The notes under the pieces: generated by a model
Databases searched by the model: none
What the model saw: only the letters and a program-made list of their open reading frames with translations
What the model was told of the DNA's origin: nothing
Program-made: the position numbers and the translations under genes
Part shown: one piece after another, positions 44,893 through 54,200 of the stretch
Layout of the letters: each line of letters starts with the position of its first letter
Numbering within the stretch: the first letter of the stretch is position 1
From: UBA4582 sp002389265
Lineage (GTDB): Bacteria; Pseudomonadota; Gammaproteobacteria; Pseudomonadales; Azotimanducaceae
DNA length: 64,000 nucleotides
Assembly: GCA_943788825.1 (NCBI GenBank)
Contig: CALSRT010000007.1
Coordinates: 261,564-325,563, forward strand
Direction of reading: 5' to 3'

Positions 44893-45843
44893 TTACGATG
44901 CGAGTGTTTTACCCAATGCGGCAGCATCCTGCGCGTAATTCGCGTAAGAGTCTTTCAACGTCGCCGAATTCAGCAGACACTCGGCAACCAGTTCATTGGT
45001 GTCGTTGTCGTACACCGATGTCATGATCCAGTTAGACTCAACCCGGCGACTCTCGCTCAAACAGACGATCTCACGTTCCAGTCGATAAGACTGATTCACG
45101 AACAGCGGCCCCTTGATCATCTTGATCTCCTGATCGGCAAACAATCCAACGGCAGGACCCTTCATACGAAACCCAGCTTCACGTGAAGTGTACTGAGTCA
45201 GTACGCTGAGCATTTCCAATGGGATGATCGCTCTGCCCCAGGGTGAGCTGGCGCCGTGTTCGGCCGTGTACCAGGGTGATGGTTCCGTAATTTTGGCCAA
45301 CTTTTCGTTCAGCGAGAACGGATAAAGGTCGCCCATATTCTGATCGAAATCCATCATGGCAGATTCTGCTACCAGCCCCTTCTGCCCCACACGTAGCTCG
45401 GACAGAATCACCAACTGCTCTGCCGGGCGCAGCTTTGCACGGCGCAAGTCCAGCTCAGAGGCTGGATGATCGGGGCCGATACTGGCAGTGCCTGTCAGCA
45501 CCGGCGTGCCATCGCGCTTTTCTGCCCAGATGCGGGTAATCTTTGCCCCCGCCGCTGGTCGCGCGGCGAAGGCCCGGACCTCTTCGCCTTCAATGACCAT
45601 ATTCAAGTAATGAGAACTGATGCAACCTGACTCAAACCAGGCATCGCCAAATATCTCAGCTAACAGCGGCACAAATTGACTGAAGTGGGTTGGACCTTCG
45701 ATCGGCGCGCCCGTAAAGCCAAGGTCAGCTGCCATCTTGTCGTCATGAATAGACACATGCCCATCGTATGTCTGGTTATCCAGCATCTGTCGAGGGTGAC
45801 GAAACTCGCCACAAATAATTAAGTCGGTATCAAACGCAGGCAT
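44893..45843 (-). CDS. Hotdog-domain (MaoC-like) protein
   Basis: Protein of 316 residues with a double-hotdog arrangement similar to MaoC/FAS-type dehydratases. The N-terminal part has the segment DDKMAADLGFTGAPIEGPTHFSQFVPLL, where MaoC proteins have their hydratase region. The second half has PSPWGRAIIPLEMLSVLTQY and GLFADQEIKMIKGPLFVNQSYRLEREI. A hydratase/thioesterase-like fold is clear but a catalytic Asp-His pair is not certain. GGAGG precedes ATG 45843; a start 19 codons upstream is less likely. It is 27 bases upstream of the predicted selenoprotein gene, same strand. Confidence 0.78.
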   Translation of the reverse strand: MPAFDTDLIICGEFRHPRQMLDNQTYDGHVSIHDDKMAADLGFTGAPIEGPTHFSQFVPLLAEIFGDAWFESGCISSHYLNMVIEGEEVRAFAARPAAGAKITRIWAEKRDGTPVLTGTASIGPDHPASELDLRRAKLRPAEQLVILSELRVGQKGLVAESAMMDFDQNMGDLYPFSLNEKLAKITEPSPWYTAEHGASSPWGRAIIPLEMLSVLTQYTSREAGFRMKGPAVGLFADQEIKMIKGPLFVNQSYRLEREIVCLSESRRVESNWIMTSVYDNDTNELVAECLLNSATLKDSYANYAQDAAALGKTLAS

Positions 45844-45936
45844 CGGTGCCTCCAGGATAAAATGATCAGACTGCTGATCAAGCGACTCATCGAGCCGCAC
45901 ATCAGACTGCTTAAAGAAAAGCGCTGGCAGCGCGGC

Positions 45937-46539
45937 CTAGTTGAAGCTCTCACGCGCAGAGACCTTTTCGTGCCAGGTAATGACTGCCGGCGCCTGGAAT
46001 AAATCCTGGCCAACCGCTTTAGCGAATGTCAGGGTCAGTGCCAGCGTAATATCAGCGATTGAAAATTGATCGCCGGCCAAATATTCCGTCTGCTCAAGTT
46101 GTGTCTCAAACATGGGCATCGCATTCCGGGCAACCTCGGCGCTGATCTCGCCCCATTCTTTCGAAATTTTCTCCCGATCTTTGAAGACCCCAGTAAGATT
46201 TCGAAACGCCTGAGCCACGGGAATCATTAAGCTGATTTCGGCACGCCGGTTCCACATCTCGATGATTGCCTGCTCCTCGCCTGACTGACCAAACAAGTTC
46301 GGCTGCGGCACTAACGACTCCAGGTATCGGGAAATCGCAACAGTTTCAGCAATGAATGTGCCAGCATCGGTCTCAAGCACCGGCACTCGAGCAACGGGAT
46401 TCTTCGCCTTGAACTCGACGCCAAGATTTTCGCCACCGCGCAGATCGATCTCGGTGGTGGGTATCTCGATACCCTTTTCTTTCATCACGACCGCCACTCG
46501 ACGCCCGTTGGGGGACGCGCTCATTGTGTACAAATGCAT
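45937..46539 (-). CDS. Glutathione S-transferase family protein
   Basis: GST-fold protein of 200 residues. The N-terminal thioredoxin-like domain has LYTMSASPNGRRVAVVMKEKG and the glutathione-site motif NPVARVPVLETDAGTFIAETVAISRYLE. The C-terminal helical domain contains YLAGDQFSIADITLALTLTF. The start of domain one has Ser/Asn at the usual Tyr/Ser/Cys position. GAGGTGA precedes ATG 46539. It sits between a lipoprotein gene and the hotdog gene, all on one strand. Confidence 0.9.
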   Translation of the reverse strand: MHLYTMSASPNGRRVAVVMKEKGIEIPTTEIDLRGGENLGVEFKAKNPVARVPVLETDAGTFIAETVAISRYLESLVPQPNLFGQSGEEQAIIEMWNRRAEISLMIPVAQAFRNLTGVFKDREKISKEWGEISAEVARNAMPMFETQLEQTEYLAGDQFSIADITLALTLTFAKAVGQDLFQAPAVITWHEKVSARESFN

Positions 46540-46589
46540 AGGACTCACCTCTTTCAAATCAATCAATAAATTCAGGTGACTCGGCCCTG

Positions 46590-47039
46590 TTACGCGCCAG
46601 ACTCACCAGATAAACGCCGTAATTCGAATACCACAATACCATCGGGCGGCGAGTTATACTGCCGAAAATGCAGGATCTTTGCTCGCTGACCAGGTTCGAC
46701 AACGGGCACCGCCTCAAGGGCATACAGTGATTGATCAAGACGCACGGTAATCAACGGCTGCTCCTGCCAGATCAACGCCCAGCTAGTACCCGGCCACCAA
46801 GGTGCAGTCACCCATCGATGGGACTGAACATAGAGTTTATCTTCGAACAAAAAACACGCCAATTGAATCGAATGTGGCTTCGCGGGACGTGACTGAACCT
46901 CGCAGATCTTGGTGTCACCCATCACGTCATGCCAACTCTCGGGTGTGGCGCTGCGGGTGCCCGCCAACAAACCACCGGGTACGGGTCCACAAGCCCCCAG
47001 CAGCAGGACCGTTAGTATCATCATCACTCGACACTGCAT
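46590..47039 (-). CDS. Small predicted lipoprotein
   Basis: Protein of 149 residues with a lipoprotein signal peptide: MQCRVMMILTVLLLGAC, with lipobox LLGAC. The mature part is hydrophilic and has no recognised family, with WVTAPWWPGTSWALIWQEQ as its most conserved-looking core. A GAGGAG lies about 10 bases before the start ATG. Membership in an operon with the flanking GSTs is possible (short gaps of 51 and 87 bases). Confidence 0.7.
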   Translation of the reverse strand: MQCRVMMILTVLLLGACGPVPGGLLAGTRSATPESWHDVMGDTKICEVQSRPAKPHSIQLACFLFEDKLYVQSHRWVTAPWWPGTSWALIWQEQPLITVRLDQSLYALEAVPVVEPGQRAKILHFRQYNSPPDGIVVFELRRLSGESGA

Positions 47040-47125
47040 CACTTCGTACTCCTCGAAAAAGCGGACTCTGTGTCCCAGCAATTGCGACACCTGCCCAGAT
47101 TTAAGCCTTGCACAGGTTCCTGGAT

Positions 47126-47929
47126 TCAGTCGCCAAATATCGCGGTGAATCGCACATTACCTTTGTCTAAGCCGTCACTGACGATGTCCAGGCCCGCGGT
47201 TTTAATCATCCATTCGAGACGATGATCACGATATTCACGTTTAAACAAGCCTGCCTCCAACGCGTCTCTGACCGCTGCCAGGCCGATAGAGGCGCTATCA
47301 AAGGCATTCTCTGCGGCCGTTGCCATGACTGCTGCGACGCTGGGCACCTGCTCGGCGCGGCGCAACCAATCTTCCAGATTTGAACCGGCCTGCGGCGCGA
47401 AACCATAATTCGCCGCATTAAGCACACAAGGCACTACCGCAAGATCACCCCAACCGAACGACTCACCATTAAACCAGCTACGGTCACCCAGCTGCTGCCC
47501 CAGCCATCGATTCCACTGCTGGATTTGCTCACCGGCCAGGCGCGTAATCGCCGCAGCTGACTCACCCTGTGCGCGACCGAAATGGGCAATTTCAGCCAAC
47601 CCCCAGATAATTGCTTCGTAGTGGGTATCCATGACGTCTTCCAGTATTCGAACGCGGGCACGGTCAGCCGGCGTCGCCGGTAACAGTGGCGGTTGTGGCC
47701 AAACATCCTCGAGGTATTCAAGGATCACCGTGGAGTCGAAAATCTCAACATCATCATGGATCAGCGTGGGGACTTCACCCCGCGGACTCGCGGCGGCAAA
47801 TTCGCCCCCAGCGGCGCCAGTACCAAAAGCGTCCGGCGTGAGGATATCGCACTCAAGGCCCTTTTCCAGCAAGGCGATCTTGACCTTCTGAGAATAAGGC
47901 GACAGCGGGTGATCATAGAGTTTCAACAT
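47126..47929 (-). CDS. Glutathione S-transferase family protein
   Basis: GST of 267 residues. Its N-terminal thioredoxin-like domain MLKLYDHPLSPYSQKVKIALLEKGL includes SPYSQKV, where an active-site Ser may replace Cys. The GSH-binding region is PRGEVPTLIHDDVEIFDSTVILEYLED. The C-terminal domain is longer than in most GSTs and ends VRFTAIFGD. AGGAAAATGCC precedes the ATG. It is distinct in sequence from the GST at 45937, so not a recent tandem copy. Confidence 0.9.
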   Translation of the reverse strand: MLKLYDHPLSPYSQKVKIALLEKGLECDILTPDAFGTGAAGGEFAAASPRGEVPTLIHDDVEIFDSTVILEYLEDVWPQPPLLPATPADRARVRILEDVMDTHYEAIIWGLAEIAHFGRAQGESAAAITRLAGEQIQQWNRWLGQQLGDRSWFNGESFGWGDLAVVPCVLNAANYGFAPQAGSNLEDWLRRAEQVPSVAAVMATAAENAFDSASIGLAAVRDALEAGLFKREYRDHRLEWMIKTAGLDIVSDGLDKGNVRFTAIFGD

Positions 47930-48181
47930 GGCATTTTCCTGGTTTGGGACTCAACGTTTCACAGGCAGAGTATCACCAAATGGCGCCGCGACAACAAGCC
48001 ATGCTAAATCAGGACTGCCTGTAGCGGCACCACGTCTTCGCGATCAACGGTGTTCGGGTCTTCGACAGCAGTCTGTCGGTGCGCCGCAAACCCAGTAGCG
48101 CCAGTTGGTCCTATTTCCCTTTCTAGGCCCGGAATTCTGCTCTACTATTCGAGTATCAGTCAGTTAAACAAGGAAGCCATC

Positions 48182-49504
48182 ATGTCAGAGAAATCTCAAG
48201 ATCTGCAAGCCGCCGGTATTAGCAATCGTGAAACTCAGGCCCGTTGGGCAATCGATGTCAACGTCGACCCCATGAGCATCCCCTTAGCGCAACTCGATCC
48301 CTGCCACCCGTCACTGTTTGAGGCTGACAAATTCAAACCCTATTTCGATCGCCTACGGGCGGAGGATCCAGTGCACCTGACGGCCGAAAGCATGTTTGGG
48401 CCCTACTGGTCTGTGACCCGCTTTGACGACATTCTATACGTCGACAGTCACCATGAAATCTTCTCTTCGGATATTGATCAAGGCGGCATTCGAATGGGTG
48501 GACGACCCCGGCAGGCCGGCGAACCCGATCCGATGTTTCATCTACCCATGTTTATTATGGCGGACCCACCCGTCCACGATGAACAACGTAAAGTCGTCGC
48601 CCCCATGTTTACATCCCGCGCCCTGGCCGACCTGCAAGATCTGATTCGCGAAAGGGCTATCAAAATTCTCGATGGCCTGCCGCGAGATGAAGATTTCAAT
48701 TGGGTCCAGCACGTCTCGGTGGAACTGACCGGGCAAATGCTGGCCACCCTGTTCGATATTCCTCAGGAGGATCGACACAAGCTCATCCATTGGTCAGACA
48801 CCATCGAGAACATCGGCAATCCAGACGTCTACGAGACTCCAGAGCAGGCCTTTGCCGAGCTCTGGAAATGTTTCGAGTATTTCGATGCTGCCTGGAAAGA
48901 GCGGGCAGCTAGAACCACGCCGGGCACAGACTTGATCTCCGTGCTGGCCCAGGGTGAGTCTACGAAAAATATGGCACCCAACGAATTTTTGGGCAACATG
49001 TTACTGTTGATCGTCGGCGGCAATGACACCACCCGCAATTCCATTTCTGGCGGGCTACTGGCCATGAGCCAATACCCGGCGGAGTACGATAAATTACTCA
49101 GCGATCCAAGCTTGATACCCAAGATGGTCCCTGAGATGATTCGTTGGCAGTCGCCAGTGGCACATATGTGCCGCACCGCCCTGATCGACACGGAACTCGG
49201 CGGCAAGCAGATCAAGGCCGGCGACAAGGTGGTGATGTGGTATATCTCCGGCAATCGTGATGAGCGCCAGATCGACAGACCCGATGAATTTATCATCGAC
49301 CGCATCAACCCGCGACATCATCTTTCTTTTGGCTTCGGCATTCATCGCTGTCTGGGCAATCGTCTGGGCGAGATGCAATTGACGATTCTCTGGGAAGAAA
49401 TCGTCAAGCGCCTACCAAAGATCGAGGTCGTGGCCGACCCCGTCTATCTTCGTTCGAATTTTATTCACGGCATTCGTGAATTGATGGTGCGTATTCCAAG
49501 CTAG
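48182..49504 (+). CDS. Cytochrome P450
   Basis: Soluble bacterial P450 monooxygenase of 440 residues. The I-helix has IVGGNDTTRNSISGG (oxygen-binding Asp-Thr). The ExxR is in EMIRWQSPVAHM. The heme loop is FGFGIHRCLGNRLGEMQ with axial Cys about residue 390. The frame extends back to 48050, but ATG 48182 follows AAGGAAG and gives a normal start. No ferredoxin or reductase gene is next to it. The substrate is unknown. It fits the class of CYPs that hydroxylate terpenes, fatty acids or steroids. Confidence 0.95.
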   Translation: MSEKSQDLQAAGISNRETQARWAIDVNVDPMSIPLAQLDPCHPSLFEADKFKPYFDRLRAEDPVHLTAESMFGPYWSVTRFDDILYVDSHHEIFSSDIDQGGIRMGGRPRQAGEPDPMFHLPMFIMADPPVHDEQRKVVAPMFTSRALADLQDLIRERAIKILDGLPRDEDFNWVQHVSVELTGQMLATLFDIPQEDRHKLIHWSDTIENIGNPDVYETPEQAFAELWKCFEYFDAAWKERAARTTPGTDLISVLAQGESTKNMAPNEFLGNMLLLIVGGNDTTRNSISGGLLAMSQYPAEYDKLLSDPSLIPKMVPEMIRWQSPVAHMCRTALIDTELGGKQIKAGDKVVMWYISGNRDERQIDRPDEFIIDRINPRHHLSFGFGIHRCLGNRLGEMQLTILWEEIVKRLPKIEVVADPVYLRSNFIHGIRELMVRIPS

Positions 49505-49542
49505 CGGCTTTGCGCTTGGAATACTGGATTGGCGTTCCGGCT

Positions 49543-50415
49543 TTAGAGCACCGGCGTAAAGTCCAATGCCGCGGCTTCCGCTGCACAATTCCGGCTCGGC
49601 GGCAAGCCGCGGTTGATGAGCTCGGCCAACTCCTGTTTCGCCGCCGCCATATCCAGTTGGAACACCGGGTCGGCGTGTAAGCGGGCGACAGTGGCGGCGC
49701 CCATAGCTCGACCCGACTCCACATCCGCACTCCAATGGACATTACAGACCATACGGCTGACACCGTAAGCACGGCCACGCTTGATAATCTGATTTGTCCG
49801 TTCTGGAACTAGCTCGCTCAAGATCAAGCCCCACGCCCAGCCAAAGGCAGTGTGGCCGGATGGGTATGACCCGTTGTCACGCAGAGCAGCTTCGCTGTCT
49901 GGCGTACAGGTCGGCTGGCTATTGACCATAAAAGGTCGAGGCCGCTGGTAATGATTTTTTGCCGCGCCCGTTGAATAACCTGCATCGACCAAACTACGGC
50001 GCAATAATCGATAAGTATGGGGCGTGTCGACCTCATTGATCGGCGCATTGATAGCGCAGCTGAAGGTACCCGCGACTTCCGGAAAGGCATACACCGCATC
50101 CTGAGCCGCCAAGTCCCAACGCGGTGAGCCTTTCAACCTCAGAGCCATGCCGCTGAGCCAGACATCTTGAGCCTCCGCGGCCGAACCCAGCGCCGGAGGC
50201 GCCGGTAACAAACCCAGACTGTCGGGCAGATCGGCGACCGGCAAATAACCGCGAAGTATCCCGGGTCGAATTTCATCCACCGGCGCCGGTTCATAGGGCT
50301 TGGAACTGCAGGCGGTCAGCAGTAACAGCGCCAGAACCACTAGACTGTTTCTAGCGATCTCAGCGCCGGCCCAGCGCTCTGTTTTGCACTCGAATAAGTC
50401 GGATCGCTCTGCCAC
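49543..50415 (-). CDS. Lipoprotein acid phosphatase of the PhoN/PAP2 class
   Basis: Predicted periplasmic nonspecific acid phosphatase of 290 residues. The start is GTG 50415, with an excellent AAAGGAGG six bases upstream. A lipoprotein signal (LALLLLTAC) gives lipid anchoring. The full catalytic signature is visible: KNHYQRPRP (Lys and Arg-Pro), GSYPSGHT, and SRMVCNVHWSADVESG (His and Asp). It would release phosphate from organic esters in the periplasm, for phosphate scavenging. It ends 38 bases after the convergent P450 stop. Confidence 0.92.
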   Translation of the reverse strand: MAERSDLFECKTERWAGAEIARNSLVVLALLLLTACSSKPYEPAPVDEIRPGILRGYLPVADLPDSLGLLPAPPALGSAAEAQDVWLSGMALRLKGSPRWDLAAQDAVYAFPEVAGTFSCAINAPINEVDTPHTYRLLRRSLVDAGYSTGAAKNHYQRPRPFMVNSQPTCTPDSEAALRDNGSYPSGHTAFGWAWGLILSELVPERTNQIIKRGRAYGVSRMVCNVHWSADVESGRAMGAATVARLHADPVFQLDMAAAKQELAELINRGLPPSRNCAAEAAALDFTPVL

Positions 50416-50468
50416 CAGTGGCCTCCTTTAAATGTCATCTTTTCATCGGTCGCCATGTCCATTGCCTT

Positions 50469-50612
50469 TCAAGACTGATGCACACAGCTTTAGTAGTGCC
50501 AAACAGTATACGGAACTCAAAGGAATTTTCGATGGCCTTTGTCGCTGTCAACAAGCCTGCAACCGGCATTCAAGCTTGCGCCATGCTGATTTTTTTCAAA
50601 ATTCCACGCTTA
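50469..50612. repeat. Copy 1 of a dispersed intergenic repeat of about 150 bp
   Basis: Clearly homologous to 59840-59993 in the same orientation, for example TTTGTCGCTRTCAACAAGCC and CACACAG in matching places. The second copy has about a dozen additional bases. Both end at a TTA that, in the second copy, is the stop codon of the upstream surface-protein gene. Confidence 0.75.
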
Positions 50613-50620
50613 TCTGAAGG

Positions 50621-51269
50621 TTGTATGGGGGCTTGTATGAGCGATCCATATCTGGCGCCCGCGGGTCAGAAAAAGCCCTCAATTATCTCAACTATCTCAA
50701 CTATCCCAACTTCTATCCCAACTTCCGCCACTTTCGCGACTATCTATTCGCTCAGTTTTTCACCGCCTTGGCAGGCCAGATGCAGAGTGTCGCTATAGGC
50801 TAGCAGGTGCACGCCTTTACTGGCGATCCTCTGGAGCTTGGTCTGATCGGTCTTGCCGAGCTTCTACCCTTTGTGCTTATCGTGTTGCCCGCGCTTTTGC
50901 TATGCCCGCCTCTCAGGCCATCACCCCCCAACCTGTGCCCCATGCGGCGCTCCAAAATATCGTCGCGCTGAACTCGTCGTTCAGCCATGTCGCCACCATC
51001 GTCAGACCGGCAGTACGCACTGCGCCGGCAGTCGGTGCCGTTATAGTCGCGAGCATTCTGCTATTCCATTCCATAATACGCCGCGTGGGACGTTGGTTAT
51101 TCCTGGGCGTCGTGCTCTTCGATGTAGCCTACATTGTCTTTGGCCTATCCATCTCATAGCTGATGTCCATGGTGGCGCTGACGCTCCTTAGCGTAGGCGA
51201 TATGATCAGCGTCTATATTCATCATTTGCTGGTACAGCTGGAAACACCGGATCACATTCGAGGTCGAGC
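50621..51269 (+). pseudogene. Decayed MFS (DHA3/EntS-like) transporter
   Basis: Translated fragments match MFS drug/siderophore exporters. HFRDYLFAQFFTALAGQMQSVAIG is near the N-terminus, then a stop, then QVHAFTGDPLELGLIGLAELLPFVLIVLPA. Further pieces follow in other frames: VALNSSFSHVATIVRP joined directly to RTAPAVGAVIVASILLFH (an internal deletion), GRWLFLGVVLFDVAYIVFGLS, stop, and GDMISVYIHHLLVQLETPDHIRGR. Several stops, frameshifts and the missing middle and C-terminal part show it is not functional. Its 5' end carries a 9-bp tandem repeat (LNYLNYLNY). Confidence 0.8.
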
Positions 51270-51273
51270 GAGC

Positions 51274-54200
51274 TTATGGTGAAGGCCCAATAGTAATCCT
51301 TGCCTGACCCGCATTTGAAGCATCACCTTCGAAGTTTTTCACTCGATAATATAAAGCATCCACTAGTGGCGAAGAGCCATTATAAGCAGCAGCCGTGTAT
51401 CTGATCACCCCCGTGACCCCGTCGACTGTTGCCGTGCCGTAATTAGGCGGAGTAATAATCTCTACCGTGCTCGGATCGATCTGACTAACGGAGACGGTTG
51501 AGTAGTCAGCGCCACTGAGATCATTGTCCAGCACGGAGATATCAATAGTGCCCCCCCCAACCGTAGACAGACCTACATCGGCTTTGGCTATCGGCGGAAA
51601 GTCAATGAAGGGTGTAAAACTCATGATTCGCGAAAAAATATTATCGATCAACAGCGTGTTAACACAGCCCGCGATGGGGTTCACGAACGGATCAAAACCA
51701 CAGGCATTAGACCTCTGCACAACTGTTGTACGGTACTCACCCGTCGGACTGATATCAAACAAGGTATGCTGTTGCTTGACGCTGACCCGGTCCTCATGTT
51801 GATTACTATTGACCAGCGCACAAAAAGACTCAAGCGGGATAGAAGTTTCCGGAATATTCTGCGACTCCGATTGAGCCTGGACTCGCTTCCACGGCATCTT
51901 ACCCGAGCCAAGCACAGTAGCACAAAGTCCTGCAGCTTCCCCCGACCACGCTTCAAAACCCGTATCAGGACTAGTGACGCGAAACTCCTCTTGACCCGTA
52001 CCATCGGGATTAATTCGATAGTATTTGGTAGGTGTCTCAGAACCGTCGGAACCGAGTGCCACAAACACCCCGGCAATATCCAGTGTACCGGTATCGCCAA
52101 ACGTTACCGGACCTTGGACAAACGACAGACTAGTACTTGACCTCAGGCGAAGGGCGCCAGTTCGAGAATCAGAATACAGCACCCCCACCACATCACCGGA
52201 ATTTCGAGTCGCTAAATGATAGTAATCAGCAACGTCATTATTAGCGAAGGTGACCACCAAGTGACCATCGACATCCAGAAGCCAGCTGAACGTATTAGCC
52301 ATCACCAACGCCGAACCCGTCGAAGCCGAGTCAAAGGTCAGCACGTCTGGATACAGTTTCGTAGAATCCATAGTACCTTGTACTGATGCTACATCCGCCT
52401 CCAGCGAGCGGCTTTCACCGTTTATGCTGAAAGGGATAGCCTGGCTCTTATCATAGAGACTGTATTCTCTGGATTGCGAGAATGACGCCGAGAGTACACT
52501 TATACTCGGTTGGTCGAGCGTTACGTTAAACGCTGTAACAGCCAGCGTCTCAAGAACCAATACCCGGTCCTTGGCGACACCGTCAGTTATCAGGGTCATA
52601 TCTATCGATGTTAAACTATAGGTGAACCTAAGGGTCTCATCAGCGTTACCGTCGCCATCTTCATCAACGAGCTCCTCAGCGTCAACGATCTTAATCGGAA
52701 CGCCGCCCTCACCTACAACGTGAAACTGAGCTGAACCTCCGGTTGTGGCGCTAACATTAACATTAATCTGCTGCGATGCAGTCAGTATATAGCCACTCAT
52801 GCCATCAGCGTTTAATGAGGCAAAGAAACTTTCACCCAGATCAACGCCAGAACTAAAGGGTATAGTTGACTCCTCGACACCGAAAAATTCCAGAGGCAAG
52901 GCCGCTTCAACGGTGACAACAACTTCTCCGACTACAGTCACGCCGTCGGCATTTGCAACCGTCACTGAGAAGGTTCGTTCATCGACGCTACCGTTTGGCA
53001 ACAGAGCAACATCCGACATAGTAAACGTCGGGCTAGATGCGGTGGCGTCACTCAATGTTACAGCCGTACCGCCGGTTTGTGTCCACGTATAACTTAACCC
53101 AGACTCTGTCGCCGAGGCGCTTAGGGTCACCAGCTCACCACTCAGCGGGGTCAGCGATGACGACGTCACTGTGACTTCAAGCGCCGCGATTTTCACGTCC
53201 ACTAACGCAGCATTCGACAAATTACCCACGTCATCACGAATTTGATAGGCAAACTTATCCGTGTAGGCGACTGTCCCCGTAGGCGTGTAGGTGATGACCC
53301 CACTGACCGCATCAATCGATAGACTGCCTGCCTCAGGAGGAATAACAATTTCAATACTCGTCAGATCCAGACTACCGTCAACATCTTGCACTAAAGACGA
53401 GATCACCACATCGACTGGCACGCCAGTATTAGTGTGTAACAATGCGGATCCAGCCCGAGGAGGATCACCAGCAAACGTTTCTAAATATTTAGTCACACTC
53501 GGGCGAATCCGCCTCACCTGAGGCTCACAAACGTTTTCACTGCAAGTGTACGTTACCTCTCGAGTCACTGCCTGGCCGAGCGTGTAGATGGTTCTTTCCT
53601 CCCGGTAGCTATTTGCAGCTGGCACTCTTGCATTGCAGAAACTAGCACTCGGTCGTTGGGAGCCAACAACGACCTGCTCAGAAGCAGAAAACCATACTCG
53701 TTCGGTGATTACCTTACCGGCAGGGTTAACCGACCAGCATATACCGCTCGACCAAAGAGCCGTGTAGTTCACCACACCGTCTTCGTAGCCAGTATAAATG
53801 GTCTCCTCCTCACCAGTGCCATCTGGTGCCAAGCGGATGCTCATGTCATATATATCGGTGTATTGGTTCCAGACCCATATTTCTTGTGATGTATAAATTC
53901 CCGCGACTGTGTCGCTATTCACTATCAAAGTCGGATCCTGCGCAAAAGACAATTCGGCCCTGGCTATCTTGACATTGTTGCCGAAGGTATAAACCGCGAC
54001 CACCACATTACCAGAAGTAGTGGAGGCCACATGGTGATATTCGCTGGTTTCACCATCAGCAAACTCGACTCTGATATAGCCATTTTCGGGGTCACTAAAC
54101 CAGTTAAACGACTGAGCTTTCTCCGCGGCAAAACCTGTACCATCTTCATTAAAACTAAGACCGTCAAGCTGTAAGCCGGAATCGTCGAAATCGTAAAGCG

